64,000 bases of DNA from Bacteroidota bacterium (GTDB lineage: Bacteria > Bacteroidota > Bacteroidia > Bacteroidales > Prolixibacteraceae): NCBI GenBank assembly GCA_023251435.1, contig JAHEYU010000014.1:1-64000 (forward strand), given 5' to 3'. The notes below the pieces were generated by a model. The model worked only from the letters and a program-made list of their open reading frames with translations. It was not told where the DNA came from and did not search any database. The position numbers were made by a program, and so were the translations under genes. Shown one piece after another: positions 25,528-35,233 of the stretch. Every line of letters starts with the position of its first letter. Positions within the stretch are counted from its first letter, which is position 1.

Positions 25528-27696
25528 ATGATGACTGATATAGAAACAGCCTTTGCAGGTTTTTTCGAAATTTGCAAGACAAACATTCCGGAGAAAGATC
25601 ATTCCAGAATTAAGGATACCTATTCTTTTGTTTGTGGGGTTTTTGAAGATAAGAGATGGGAGTCTGGCGAAATAATTGTTGTTCACTCCATCGAAGTGGC
25701 AAAAATTGTCGTTCAGGAGATAGGTCTGAGTACCGATTCGGTAATGGCAGCGTTGTTGCATAATGTTTACTACCAGAACGAGCATATTAAAGAAGTTGAA
25801 ACCAGATTTGGAAAGGCTGTAACTTCAATTTTGGAAGGAATGGCCAAAATCAATTCGCTTGGAACCGATACCGTAGAGTTGCATTCCGAAAATTTCCGTA
25901 ACCTGATGCTTGCAATGGCCGGCGATGTGCGGGTTATTCTTGTGAAAATTGCCGACCGACTTCAGGTAATGCGCCACCTAGATTCACAAAATGAAACTGT
26001 TCGTACAAAAATATCAGTCGAAACTTCTCATTTATATGCCCCACTGGCTCACAGACTTGGCCTGTACTACATTAATTCAGAGTTGTTGGATCTTTGCCTG
26101 AAATATCAAAATCCGAATGCATACAATTCAGTTGCCTTACGCCTGAAAGAAACCGACAGAGAACGTGCCAATTTTGTGGCCGAGTTTGTTAAACCTATCG
26201 AGAATAAACTGAATTCGAGAGGATTTTCCTTCGATATGAAGGCGCGCACCAAATCCATCAATTCAATCTGGCGGAAGATGCAAACCCAGAAAGTGGAATT
26301 CGATGAAGTAATGGATTTGTTTGCCATTCGCATTATCCTAAATACAGAACTTCAGAATGAAAAATCTGACTGCTGGCAAGTATATTCGATTGTAACCGAA
26401 GAATACCAGTCGAACCCAAAACGCATGCGCGATTGGATTACCATTCCGAAATCGAATGGTTACGAATCGCTTCATGCCACTGTTTTGGGGCCTAACGATA
26501 AATGGGTTGAAATTCAGATTCGTACCCGGCGTATGGACGAAATAGCAGAAAAAGGATTGGCTGCTCACTGGAAATACAAGGGAGGAACCGGCACTTCTGA
26601 GATGGAAAAATGGCTTGCCAACGTGCGCGAAATACTTGAGAATCCCGAATTGAATATGGTCGATTTTATCGACGATTTCAAGATGAATGTTTATGCCGAC
26701 GAAATATTTGTTTTTACACCGAAGGGCGATTTACGCAAACTGTCGGCTGGAGCTACTTTGCTCGACTTTGCCTACGAAATCCATTCAGGAGTAGGCGACC
26801 GGTGCATTGGGGGAAAGGTAAATGGTAGAAATGTAACATTGCGCCATAAGTTGAAAAACGGCGATCAGATTTCGGTTGATACCGCGAACCACCAACGTCC
26901 TAAAATGGATTGGCTGGATTTTGTGGTGACTTCAAAAGCAAAAAACCGTATCAAAGCCAGTTTGAATGAGGAGGTAAAACGTGAAGCTGAAAATGGAAAG
27001 GAGATTGTGCTCCGGAAAGTGAAGAACTGGAAAATTGAATACAACGACGACAGCATCCGCAAACTTTTGAAGTATTATAAACTAAAGCTGGCGCAGGATT
27101 TGTACTACAACGTTTCGGTAGGGAAGATCGACACCCTGGAAATAAAAGAGTTGCTGGTTGAGAAAAAGGAAGATACAGCCAAGCAACTTGTTGGGGAAAT
27201 ACTACCAAAGGAGAAGGTTCAGGATTTGGAGTTTTCGGGAGGCGATGATTATCTGGTAATTGATAACAACATTAAAAACGTAATTTATAAGTTGGCTCCT
27301 TGCTGTAACCCGATTTTTGGCGATCAGATTTTTGGCTTTGTAACCATTGGTGAAGGTATCAAAATTCATCGGGCAACCTGTCCGAATGCTCCGCAAATGA
27401 TTGAACGGTACCCGTATCGGATCATCAAGGCAAAATGGCAGGAAACAAAGAAAAAATCTTCGTTTCAGGCAACCATACGCATTGCCGGAACCGATGAGTT
27501 GGGTATTGTTGGTCAGATTTCACATGTCATTTCAAAAGACATCGGTGTGCAAATGCGTTCTATAAATATTGATACCAACAATGGTGTTTTCGATGGAACT
27601 TTGCGCGTTTTTGTAAATGGTCTCGATCATTTAGACTTCCTGATGAACAAGCTGAAAAGTATCAATGGTATCATTTCTGTTTCGAGGGCCGAATAG
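25528..27696 (+). CDS. RelA/SpoT-family (p)ppGpp enzyme with altered hydrolase motif
   Basis: A 722-residue long RSH protein. The HD region keeps His53 (VVHSIEVAKI) but the His-Asp pair reads His78-Asn79 (LLHNVYYQNEH), and the usual Glu-Asp after it is missing, so ppGpp hydrolysis is probably lost. The synthetase has the substrate motif RMRDWITIPKSNGYESLHAT and EIQIRTRRMDEIAEKGLAAHW. A TGS domain (VFTPKGDLRKLSAGATLLDFAY), a zinc-finger-like APCCNP segment and a C-terminal ACT domain follow. It is read as a synthetase-only, RelA-like enzyme of the stringent response. Confidence 0.9.
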   Translation: MMTDIETAFAGFFEICKTNIPEKDHSRIKDTYSFVCGVFEDKRWESGEIIVVHSIEVAKIVVQEIGLSTDSVMAALLHNVYYQNEHIKEVETRFGKAVTSILEGMAKINSLGTDTVELHSENFRNLMLAMAGDVRVILVKIADRLQVMRHLDSQNETVRTKISVETSHLYAPLAHRLGLYYINSELLDLCLKYQNPNAYNSVALRLKETDRERANFVAEFVKPIENKLNSRGFSFDMKARTKSINSIWRKMQTQKVEFDEVMDLFAIRIILNTELQNEKSDCWQVYSIVTEEYQSNPKRMRDWITIPKSNGYESLHATVLGPNDKWVEIQIRTRRMDEIAEKGLAAHWKYKGGTGTSEMEKWLANVREILENPELNMVDFIDDFKMNVYADEIFVFTPKGDLRKLSAGATLLDFAYEIHSGVGDRCIGGKVNGRNVTLRHKLKNGDQISVDTANHQRPKMDWLDFVVTSKAKNRIKASLNEEVKREAENGKEIVLRKVKNWKIEYNDDSIRKLLKYYKLKLAQDLYYNVSVGKIDTLEIKELLVEKKEDTAKQLVGEILPKEKVQDLEFSGGDDYLVIDNNIKNVIYKLAPCCNPIFGDQIFGFVTIGEGIKIHRATCPNAPQMIERYPYRIIKAKWQETKKKSSFQATIRIAGTDELGIVGQISHVISKDIGVQMRSINIDTNNGVFDGTLRVFVNGLDHLDFLMNKLKSINGIISVSRAE

Positions 27697-27727
27697 ATCT
27701 GGGATTTCAAAAGATAAAAACAACATT

Positions 27728-28003
27728 ATGAACGATTTATTGATTGAAGCAAAATTGTTGCTTGAAAAGAATGATCTGGCAGGTTCGTTGGAAAAAGTGA
27801 ACCATTTTATTGTGAATGGTGCTAACCGCGATGGTTTTTTACTTCGGGGACGAATTCATTACAGAATGCAGAAATGGGGAGACGCAATGAACGATTATTA
27901 TTCGGTTTTGGAGCTCGATCCCGATAATCAGGAAGCAAAATCAGGATTGGAAATGGCTAAAAGTATTCTGGGCTATTTTACTCCTGATATGTTTAATCCA
28001 TAG
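27728..28003 (+). CDS. Small TPR-repeat protein (91 aa)
   Basis: A cytoplasmic protein of two or so TPR units (SLEKVNHFIVNGANRDGFLLRGRIHYRM in outline, then WGDAMNDYYSVLELDPDNQEA). It lies 31 bp after the RSH gene, so probably co-transcribed. The ATG at 27728 follows the stop of the RSH gene; an in-frame earlier reading would overlap it. A protein-binding role is likely; the partner is unknown. Confidence 0.75.
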   Translation: MNDLLIEAKLLLEKNDLAGSLEKVNHFIVNGANRDGFLLRGRIHYRMQKWGDAMNDYYSVLELDPDNQEAKSGLEMAKSILGYFTPDMFNP

Positions 28004-28146
28004 ATAATTGTTGTTTTTATTTGTTAAAAATAGTGAATAGTGTTAAGTAATTCTTAGGTTTTTTATTCTTAATTGTTAATTTTGGACTCCTCTAAAAAAT
28101 AATGGAATAAATAATTATTGGAAAAACCTTTAAAAATTAGACTTGT

Positions 28147-28803
28147 ATGAAACGATTTTTTTTAGCTATTGCATTTTGTTTTGGAATTGTGGTTGGTTTT
28201 GCACAGGAAGAAAAAAGTGCAATTGATCTTAAAAATGAGGGCAACGAAGCCTTAAGAGCAAAAGATTATCCAAAAGCATTGCAACTTTTTGAACAGGCTC
28301 TCGCAAAATGGGGAGAAGAACCCAAAGATACCGCGATGGTGTATAATATGGCTGTTAGTGCATTTCAGGCAAAAAGCTACGACAAAGCAATCAAATTATT
28401 TGATGAATCAATTGCCCTTAACTACAAAAAGGAAACTGCATTTTTATACAAGGCAAATACCTACAAAGCCTTGAAGAATGACGAAGAGTACGTAAAAACC
28501 CTTGAAGCTGCATTGGCCAGTTCTCCTGATGATAGCAAGGTAAAATCAATGCTTGCAGTTGTTTACGTTAAAGAAGCCAATGTGTTTTATTCGGCTGGTG
28601 CAACTATTTTGAAAACTGCCGCTGCTGATGTGGCTGCTGCCAAATACAAAACTACCGATGCACCATACAAAACCGCTACCGAAAATGCAAAGGAAGAGTT
28701 TAAGAAAGCTTTACCGGTAATTGAGAAAGCTTTGGGTTACGATCCGAATAATGCAACAGCAAAACAATTAAAAGCTGCCTGCGAGCAAGCAATTAAAGGA
28801 TAA
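28147..28803 (+). CDS. Exported TPR-repeat protein
   Basis: A 218-residue protein with a signal peptide (MKRFFLAIAFCFGIVVGFAQ) and at least three TPR motifs (NEGNEALRAKDYPKALQLFEQAL, in part; YNMAVSAFQAKSYDKAIKLFDESI, in part; LYKANTYKALKNDEEY). It should work in the periplasm as a protein-interaction scaffold. A -7-like TAATTTTG lies at 28077-28084 and a terminator follows the gene, so it is likely its own unit. Confidence 0.8.
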   Translation: MKRFFLAIAFCFGIVVGFAQEEKSAIDLKNEGNEALRAKDYPKALQLFEQALAKWGEEPKDTAMVYNMAVSAFQAKSYDKAIKLFDESIALNYKKETAFLYKANTYKALKNDEEYVKTLEAALASSPDDSKVKSMLAVVYVKEANVFYSAGATILKTAAADVAAAKYKTTDAPYKTATENAKEEFKKALPVIEKALGYDPNNATAKQLKAACEQAIKG

Positions 28804-28820
28804 TCTTTAATCGGATTTTA

Positions 28821-28858
28821 AAAACGAGGCTTCCTGCAAAGGTAGCCTCGTTTTGTTT
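28821..28858 (+). terminator. Rho-independent terminator after the TPR gene
   Basis: AAAACGAGGCT pairs with AGCCTCGTTTT across a 12-nt loop, followed by T-rich sequence. Confidence 0.85.
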
Positions 28859-29018
28859 TACACTAGTTCTGATTCCGTTGTTATCGCTAACTTTGAAGAT
28901 AGGAAATCCTTTTGCTTATAAAGAAATGAAAGTATTTAAATAGCTCCATGTTTCTATTTGTATTACTTTTGTTGACAATAGAACGATTCACAAGATACGA
29001 ATTTAAGGAGGAAGAGTG

Positions 29019-30347
29019 ATGGAATATGTAATCAGGTATTTTTCGGAATTGTATTATTTAGTCGGAGAAATGGCTCCGTGGTTGTTGCTGGGGCTTGTGT
29101 TTGCCGGTTTGTTGAAGGTATATTTTCCGCAGAAGCATATCGATAAATATTTGGGCAAATCAGATTTCAAGTCGGCTGTCAATGGCTCATTACTTGGAGT
29201 TCCCATGCCACTTTGTTCCTGCGGGGTAATCCCTACGGGTGTTTCATTTTTCAAGAATGGGGCATCACGTGGCGCAACCAATTCGTTCCTGATCTCGACA
29301 CCACAAACCGGGGTCGATTCCATATTTGCAACCTATTCCATGCTTGGCTGGCCCTTTGCGATTCTTCGCCCGATAGTCGCTTTTACAACCGGTATTTTTG
29401 GGGGAGTCTTAACCAATTTACTGATAAAAGAACCACCCAAAGTAGTTGCTCCGCCTGTTAATTCAAAGTTTGGCGGTTTCAAAATTGACGCGGCGAAATT
29501 GGGAAAAGCCACGGAAACCTGTGCCGACGACTCCTGCGGTTGTCACGAACCTCCGAAAAAAAACAGCCATCCACTTCTACTTGCAGCCAACTATGCTTTT
29601 GTTGAATTGCTTCAGGATATTGCCAAATGGTTGATTCTTGGATTTTTAGTTGCAGCACTAATTTCAGTTTTGTTGCCACCCGATTTTTTTAGCATGTTCA
29701 AGGGCTACGGGTTTCTCGAAATTCTGGTAGTTTTGGCCGCTTCAATTCCAATTTATGTTTGTGCAACCGGTTCCATCCCAATTGCCGCTGTTTTGCTCAT
29801 GAAAGGCGTTTCGCCGGGTGCTGCGCTGGTTTTTATGATGGCTGGCCCTGCAACCAATGTGGCTACTATTACCGTAATTGCTAAAACCATGGGTAAAAAG
29901 TCCATGTTTATTTACCTTGCATCCATTACCGGAGGAGCTATTTTCTTTGGTTTGCTCACCAATTGGCTGATTCCTGCCGATTTTATCATGAGCCACATGA
30001 ACCATTTAATGGCGCATGGCGAAGCACACGAAATGTTCCCCAAATGGGTCGGAATTGCTTCATCGGTAATTCTGGCTGTTTTAATGGTTTCAGGATACAT
30101 TACTAACCGAATTCAAAAAAATAAGAAAATGACAGCTGAAAAGTTTCAAACAATCAAAGTTGAAGGTATGACTTGCTCGCATTGCGAAGCCAGCATAAAC
30201 CGCAACCTTTCAAAATTGGATGGTATCGAAGAAGTGTTAGCAGATAAAAATACTTCGCAGGTAAACATCAAAGGATCAAAGATAAATCTGCCTGAAATTG
30301 AGCGAATTGTGGTAGATTTGGGCTATCAATATAAAGGAACCATCTGA
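29019..30347 (+). CDS. Metal-efflux permease (SO_0444/DUF318 type) fused to an HMA domain
   Basis: A 442-residue inner-membrane protein. Two permease halves each carry a conserved Pro/Gly/Cys-rich motif (LLGVPMPLCSCGVIPTG; SIPIYVCATGSIPIA), as in the two-TM-repeat permeases that export arsenicals, copper or zinc. A Cys/His-rich loop (CADDSCGCHEP) lies between them. The last 65 residues are an HMA metallochaperone domain with MTCSHCEAS. Copper/zinc efflux is the best guess. A strong Shine-Dalgarno (AAGGAGG, 29005-29011) supports the ATG at 29019, over a GTG 3 nt earlier. The next gene overlaps by TGATG. Confidence 0.85.
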   Translation: MEYVIRYFSELYYLVGEMAPWLLLGLVFAGLLKVYFPQKHIDKYLGKSDFKSAVNGSLLGVPMPLCSCGVIPTGVSFFKNGASRGATNSFLISTPQTGVDSIFATYSMLGWPFAILRPIVAFTTGIFGGVLTNLLIKEPPKVVAPPVNSKFGGFKIDAAKLGKATETCADDSCGCHEPPKKNSHPLLLAANYAFVELLQDIAKWLILGFLVAALISVLLPPDFFSMFKGYGFLEILVVLAASIPIYVCATGSIPIAAVLLMKGVSPGAALVFMMAGPATNVATITVIAKTMGKKSMFIYLASITGGAIFFGLLTNWLIPADFIMSHMNHLMAHGEAHEMFPKWVGIASSVILAVLMVSGYITNRIQKNKKMTAEKFQTIKVEGMTCSHCEASINRNLSKLDGIEEVLADKNTSQVNIKGSKINLPEIERIVVDLGYQYKGTI

Positions 30348-30931
30348 TGAATTGGATCGATTACACGTTGGCTGTCTTGATAAGTATGCCCATTTTGGCA
30401 ACAGTTGTGCTGGGTGCATTTCTTGCAAAAAGCGGGAAAGATGCTATGGGAAAACCAACTATTCATCCGCTGTTGTTTTTTACTGGTAAATTTTTTCTTT
30501 TTGGAGTTTGGGCTTTGTTTGCTGTAATGGCCGTTTTTCCTGAATACCGCAATTCAGTGCCCTACTTAATTCAGGATTACACCCCGGATGTTCAAAAATT
30601 GCTGGCAGCCGTTTTTCTGATTCCCGCCAATCTGATCATTGTTCCGGCCTATCTTTCAATGGGTTTGATTACCAATATTGGATTGCCGACCGGGAAACAC
30701 GCACTTCGTACAAGCGGCATTTATGCCATTAGCCGAAATCCGATGTATGCCAGTTTCTTTTTCATGAATACAGCTACATTTCTTTTCCTTCCAAGCCTTC
30801 TTTTATTGGTGGTTATGCTTTACGGAATGAACGTGCACCATTTTATTATTTTAGGAGAAGAAAAATTTCTTGAAAATGAATTTGGCGACGAATACCGAAA
30901 ATACAAGGCCAGAGTGCCACGTTATTTCTGA
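30347..30931 (+). CDS. Membrane methyltransferase, PEMT/ICMT-like
   Basis: A 194-residue protein with about four membrane helices. The C-terminal signature TSGIYAISRNPMYASFF, then EEKFLENEFGDEYRKYKARVPRYF (outline), is that of isoprenylcysteine/phospholipid methyltransferase-like enzymes that use S-adenosylmethionine at the membrane. The substrate is unknown in bacteria. Its ATG overlaps the stop of the permease gene, so the two are translationally coupled; a link to metal resistance, e.g. metal or lipid methylation, is inference. Confidence 0.78.
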   Translation: MNWIDYTLAVLISMPILATVVLGAFLAKSGKDAMGKPTIHPLLFFTGKFFLFGVWALFAVMAVFPEYRNSVPYLIQDYTPDVQKLLAAVFLIPANLIIVPAYLSMGLITNIGLPTGKHALRTSGIYAISRNPMYASFFFMNTATFLFLPSLLLLVVMLYGMNVHHFIILGEEKFLENEFGDEYRKYKARVPRYF

Positions 30932-31035
30932 TACCAATGCAATTATAAATCATTCCAAAGCTATTTGGGTATAATGCCGATGAATAGAAATGTTAAGGTC
31001 AATTGAGTGAGCGAAGATTGGACTGTTACATTTCT

Positions 31036-32544
31036 TCAATCGGTATAGCTCAATTTTCCTTCCAGCCATGTTATAAAATCGAACGAGTTGAGCAACTGCC
31101 GCTCAAATGGGTTGTTCTTTAGGTCCAACAGTATTTCTTTCTGTTTCTGAAGTTTTTTGCTGTACCTTTTGGTATCGGTTTCTTTCATGATAATTGATAC
31201 ACTTTTCAGGATAATTTCTTCACTTTTCAGTGGTTTTCCCCGCTTTTTCAGGTCTCGTTCAAACGACCGGATTTCAGATGCGAGATAGTCATGATCATTC
31301 AGCTCGCAGTGAATCAGGATGTTCAAAAATCTGATTGGTTTCGTTTGCGGCAACTGGCTGAAAGGTTTTCCTGCGTTCAAGATTGGTCGGATGGCTTTCA
31401 TCGCTTGTTTATAATTTCGGTTCCAGAAAAGAACCACACCGGTTTGCAAAGCAATTTCTGTCTTTGTGGCAAAAGTGAGGCTGGTTTCTTTTTCGGTTAT
31501 TTTATCCTGAATTTCGTTTAAGTGATTCAGCGCTTCCGCAAAAAGCTTTTGGTCGGTCAGCATCCGGCTTTCAAAAATAAATATCAGCGGTTGAATGGTC
31601 GGCTGGGCTGTTGGAAACTCCGAGAGAAGATTCTTTAATTTATCAATGAAATAAGGCATTTCAGCATAATTGCCAAACCAGCGGAGGTTGTTCAAAATTC
31701 CGCGAATGTGGTTGATGTAGAAATAGGGCGGATTTCCCCAAAGTTTGCGGTTGTTCTCAAACAATTCATTCAGCTCGTAATAAACTTTCAGGCTTGACTT
31801 TGGATTGGTAGTCTTCATGAAATAGGCCGACTGAAACAGCAGATGAAGCTTTTGTGCCTCGAATGAGTTTTTCATTTGACCAGAAACGGCTTGTAATTCG
31901 TTAAAGGCCAAATCGTTCAGTTTTTCTTTTTCGGCTTCGTTTCGTATGGTTCCTTGTTTGATCTGGCGAATGCTGATTAGGTTGTACAAACCGGTGTGAT
32001 TTTCGATGGCGCGTTGCTGACGCGAAACGGATTCGATTTTGGACTGAAGTTTAATCAGCTTGTTTTCGTCTATATCTTTAAATTCCAATTGATTGTAAAA
32101 TTTTATTTCGAGTTTGGCCAATAAAAGGTATTGGCTAAAAAGTTCGTATTCCAGAGCAATCAGCTTATGTTTTTCTATCAGTTGAAACGCATCGTCAAAT
32201 AGATTTCGTTTGAAAAGGAATTTTGCCTGTTGATAAGCTTTCAATGCTTGAAACTCAACTTCCTTCTCCATATCTTTTACCGATAATTTATCCAATAGTA
32301 AGTTGTACAGGTGATTGCACGTGATCTCGAAGCTGCCATTCGGTTTGTGCTTCTTAAATTTTGTTTTCACCGCATCCATCGAAAAGCCAGATTGGAGAAT
32401 CAGATCAAAAAGGATTTGGTAGTCTTTTTTACCTTCATGCATCTTTGTATTAATCTGGAAATACCGTTTTTCGGCGGCATCCATCGAGTTGACTAAAATG
32501 AGCAGACTATCAAGTTTTGTCATAAGATGTTCTATAACAGACAT
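31036..32544 (-). CDS. Unrecognised helical-repeat protein (about 500 aa)
   Basis: No family recognised. No signal peptide or membrane segment. The sequence is almost entirely alpha-helical with TPR-like spacing (FQALKAYQQAKFLFKRNLFDDA; YLLLAKLEIKFYNQLEFKDI; FAEALNHLNEIQDKITEKE). The N-terminus has MTKLDSLLILVNSMDAAEKRYF. Two starts are possible, at 32544 and 32523. Proteins of this look are frequent orphans in Bacteroidota. It stands alone, diverging from ribokinase. Confidence 0.6.
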   Translation of the reverse strand: MSVIEHLMTKLDSLLILVNSMDAAEKRYFQINTKMHEGKKDYQILFDLILQSGFSMDAVKTKFKKHKPNGSFEITCNHLYNLLLDKLSVKDMEKEVEFQALKAYQQAKFLFKRNLFDDAFQLIEKHKLIALEYELFSQYLLLAKLEIKFYNQLEFKDIDENKLIKLQSKIESVSRQQRAIENHTGLYNLISIRQIKQGTIRNEAEKEKLNDLAFNELQAVSGQMKNSFEAQKLHLLFQSAYFMKTTNPKSSLKVYYELNELFENNRKLWGNPPYFYINHIRGILNNLRWFGNYAEMPYFIDKLKNLLSEFPTAQPTIQPLIFIFESRMLTDQKLFAEALNHLNEIQDKITEKETSLTFATKTEIALQTGVVLFWNRNYKQAMKAIRPILNAGKPFSQLPQTKPIRFLNILIHCELNDHDYLASEIRSFERDLKKRGKPLKSEEIILKSVSIIMKETDTKRYSKKLQKQKEILLDLKNNPFERQLLNSFDFITWLEGKLSYTD

Positions 32545-32689
32545 TAATGAAATGAGAAATGGAAATATATAATTTAGACAAATTAATATGCAGTAAATAA
32601 ATTACTTAAGTTTAAATTTTGCCCATATTTTGGTGTTTTAAATTATAACATTTGAGCAAATGTGGTGAAAATTTCAGTTCCTGATGTTC

Positions 32690-32697
32690 TAACTTTG
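32690..32697 (+). promoter_or_regulatory. Candidate -7 box for the ribokinase operon
   Basis: TAACTTTG matches TAnnTTTG exactly, 25 nt before the ribokinase start codon. No TTTG sits at the right distance upstream, so only the -7 element is supported. Confidence 0.35.
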
Positions 32698-32721
32698 GTC
32701 TTATTCAAAAAAACTAAGAAT

Positions 32722-33630
32722 ATGAATGGTAAAAAGATATTGATCGTCGGCAGTTCAAATACCGATATGGTCATCAAAACACACAATTTTCCGGCTCCCG
32801 GCGAAACTATTTTGGGTGGTCGTTTTCTGATGAATGCCGGTGGAAAAGGTGCCAATCAGGCAGTTGCTGCTGCTCGTTTGGGTGGCATGGTCACTTTTGT
32901 TGGAAAGATTGGAGATGATATTTTCGGTAAACAAGCCGTTCAGCAACTCGAAGACGAAGGGATCAATGTCGATTTTGTAGCTGTCGATCCTGAAAATCCG
33001 AGCGGTGTTGCTCTGATCACCGTAGATAAAAAGGGAGAAAACTCCATCGTTGTCGCACCTGGTTCAAACGGAACACTAAGTTCAGCCGATTTCGATAAAG
33101 CGCTTGCCGAGTTGGATGATTCTGAATTTGTGCTAATGCAACTTGAAATTCCGATTCCGACTGTTGAGCACATTGCCCGGATGGCTACGAAAAAGCAAAA
33201 GAAGGTGGTTTTAAATCCGGCTCCGGCTGCTGTTCTTACCGATGAATTGCTTCAGAATTTATACATCATTACGCCTAACGAAACGGAAGCCGAATTGCTG
33301 ACCGGAATTAAAGTTACTGACGAACAATCGGCTTTAAAAGCAGCTCTTTTTTTGAATGGGAAAGGGGTTGATTTGGTGATTATTACGATGGGTTCTGCCG
33401 GTGCGTTTTTGTTGTCGAACGGAAAATCGGAAATCATCAGCGCTCCAAAGGTGGAGGCTGTTGATACCACAGCTGCCGGCGATACTTTCAACGGTGCATT
33501 GGTAGTAGCTTTGTCCGAAGGAAAAACAATTCAGGAATCGATCGCTTTTGCCAATAAGGCCGCAGCTATTTCAGTTACAAGGATTGGGGCTCAATCATCG
33601 GTGCCATTCCGTAAAGAAATATTAACCTAA
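32722..33630 (+). CDS. rbsK: Ribokinase
   Basis: A 302-residue PfkB-family sugar kinase. VVGSSNTDMVIK-like start (IVGSSNTDMVIKTHNFPAPGE in outline), the substrate motif NAGGKGANQAVAAARLGG, and the anion-hole/catalytic motif DTTAAGDTFNGAL near the C-terminus fit ribokinase best. It makes ribose 5-phosphate in the cytoplasm. It leads a four-gene run whose other members release and import ribose-type sugars, which supports ribose as substrate. ATG 32722 gives the family start. Confidence 0.92.
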   Translation: MNGKKILIVGSSNTDMVIKTHNFPAPGETILGGRFLMNAGGKGANQAVAAARLGGMVTFVGKIGDDIFGKQAVQQLEDEGINVDFVAVDPENPSGVALITVDKKGENSIVVAPGSNGTLSSADFDKALAELDDSEFVLMQLEIPIPTVEHIARMATKKQKKVVLNPAPAAVLTDELLQNLYIITPNETEAELLTGIKVTDEQSALKAALFLNGKGVDLVIITMGSAGAFLLSNGKSEIISAPKVEAVDTTAAGDTFNGALVVALSEGKTIQESIAFANKAAAISVTRIGAQSSVPFRKEILT

Positions 33631-33649
33631 ACCACTAAATGCTATTACA

Positions 33650-35215
33650 ATGAAAACTAACTTATTCCTGCTTCTAATACTCGCTGCTTTTGCGGTAACT
33701 ACTTCGTGCAACAAAAAACAATCCTCAACGCCTGTCAAAACTAAGCTCACCACTGAAATACTGAAGGATAAAATCAAAGGTGGCTGGGCAGGTCAGGTGA
33801 TTGGTTGTACTTTTGGTGGCCCAACTGAATTTCAATACAAAGGAACTATGATTCAGGATTATCAGCCGATTCCGTGGGACAATGATCGTTGTAAATGGTA
33901 CTATGAAAACTCTCCCGGTTTGTATGATGATGTTTATATGGACCTGACTTTTGTAGATGTTTTCGAAAAAGAGGGACTTGATGCTCCGGCAAGCTCACAT
34001 GCAAATGCCTTTGCCAATGCCGGATATATGCTTTGGCATGCGAATCAGGCCGCCAGATACAATATTCTGAATGGAATAACACCGCCGCAATCAGGTCACT
34101 GGCTGAATAATCCACATGCCGATGACATTGATTTCCAGATTGAAGCTGATTTTGCCGGATTAATGTCGCCTGGAATGGTCAACACTTCAACTGATATTTG
34201 CGATAAAGTTGGCCACATTATGAATTACGGCGATGGCTGGTATGGTGGCGTTTATGTAGCCGCCATGTACTCGCTGGCATTCGTTTCCAACGATGTAAAT
34301 TACATTGTAACCGAAGCATTAAAATCGATTCCGCAGGAATCTGAATTTTACAAATGTATGAGTGATGTGATCGGCTGGAAAAAAGAGTTTCCTGATGACT
34401 GGAAAAGAAACTGGTTCGAGTGTGAAAGGAAATGGTCGTCGGATATTGGTTGCCCGGATGGCGTTTTTAACAGTTTTAATATTGATGCGAAAATCAATGC
34501 GGCCTACATTGTTATTGGCTTATTGTATGGCGAAGGTGATTTTGGCAAAACAATGGAAATCAGCACACGGTGCGGTCAGGATTCGGACTGCAACCCGGCA
34601 AGCGCTGGCGGCATTTTGGGTACAATGTTAGGTTACAGCGCCATTCCTGAATATTGGAGAGCGCCTGTTTATCCGGTTGAAGAAATGGACTTTAAATATA
34701 CCACTATGTCGCTGAATGATGTTTATGAATTGGGTTATAAACATGCAATAGCGGTTTTGGAAAAGAATGGGGCAGTAATAAATGGCGATGCTATTGAAAT
34801 TCCATTTCAGGAAATTGTACCTGCAAAACTGGAAGTTTGTTTTGAAGGTCATTTTCCGATTGCGCGTAATCATGTAGGTAAACAACTGAATATTAATAAT
34901 CAGGAATTTGAACTCGGGTTCGAAGGAAATGGATTTATCTTGAATGGTCAGGCGCAGAAACAAAATGGTCAGGAATTGGTAGACGGTATCCTGGAATTTG
35001 AAATGTATATTGATGGACAAAAAGTGGAACAAATAAAAATGCCCACTTCTTTTACAACCCGTAGGCATGAAGTAGTCTGGAAATACGATCTGCCAGAAGG
35101 AAAGCATCAGGTAAGACTGAAGTTGCTGAACCCACAGGAAGGCTATCAGATACGTGTTGATAATTTGCTGGTTTACAGTTCGGTAAAGCCTGAAAATGCC
35201 TGGAAAACAAACTAA
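33650..35215 (+). CDS. ADP-ribosylglycohydrolase-family lipoprotein
   Basis: A 521-residue lipoprotein (LLILAAFAVTTSC). The ADP-ribosyl-glycohydrolase fold is visible from residue 40: LKDKIKGGWAGQVIGC, YDDVYMDLTFVDVF (first metal site) and the C-terminal metal motif RCGQDSDCNPASAGGILGTMLGY. From about residue 380 an extra beta-sandwich follows (FEGHFPIARN ... VRLKLLNP), possibly carbohydrate-binding. Being outside the cytoplasm, it probably acts on small N-glycosidic compounds (ADP-ribose or nucleoside-like) and not on cellular ADP-ribosylated proteins. 19 bp after rbsK. Confidence 0.85.
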   Translation: MKTNLFLLLILAAFAVTTSCNKKQSSTPVKTKLTTEILKDKIKGGWAGQVIGCTFGGPTEFQYKGTMIQDYQPIPWDNDRCKWYYENSPGLYDDVYMDLTFVDVFEKEGLDAPASSHANAFANAGYMLWHANQAARYNILNGITPPQSGHWLNNPHADDIDFQIEADFAGLMSPGMVNTSTDICDKVGHIMNYGDGWYGGVYVAAMYSLAFVSNDVNYIVTEALKSIPQESEFYKCMSDVIGWKKEFPDDWKRNWFECERKWSSDIGCPDGVFNSFNIDAKINAAYIVIGLLYGEGDFGKTMEISTRCGQDSDCNPASAGGILGTMLGYSAIPEYWRAPVYPVEEMDFKYTTMSLNDVYELGYKHAIAVLEKNGAVINGDAIEIPFQEIVPAKLEVCFEGHFPIARNHVGKQLNINNQEFELGFEGNGFILNGQAQKQNGQELVDGILEFEMYIDGQKVEQIKMPTSFTTRRHEVVWKYDLPEGKHQVRLKLLNPQEGYQIRVDNLLVYSSVKPENAWKTN

Positions 35216-35233
35216 CCTAAACTAATTGAACCA

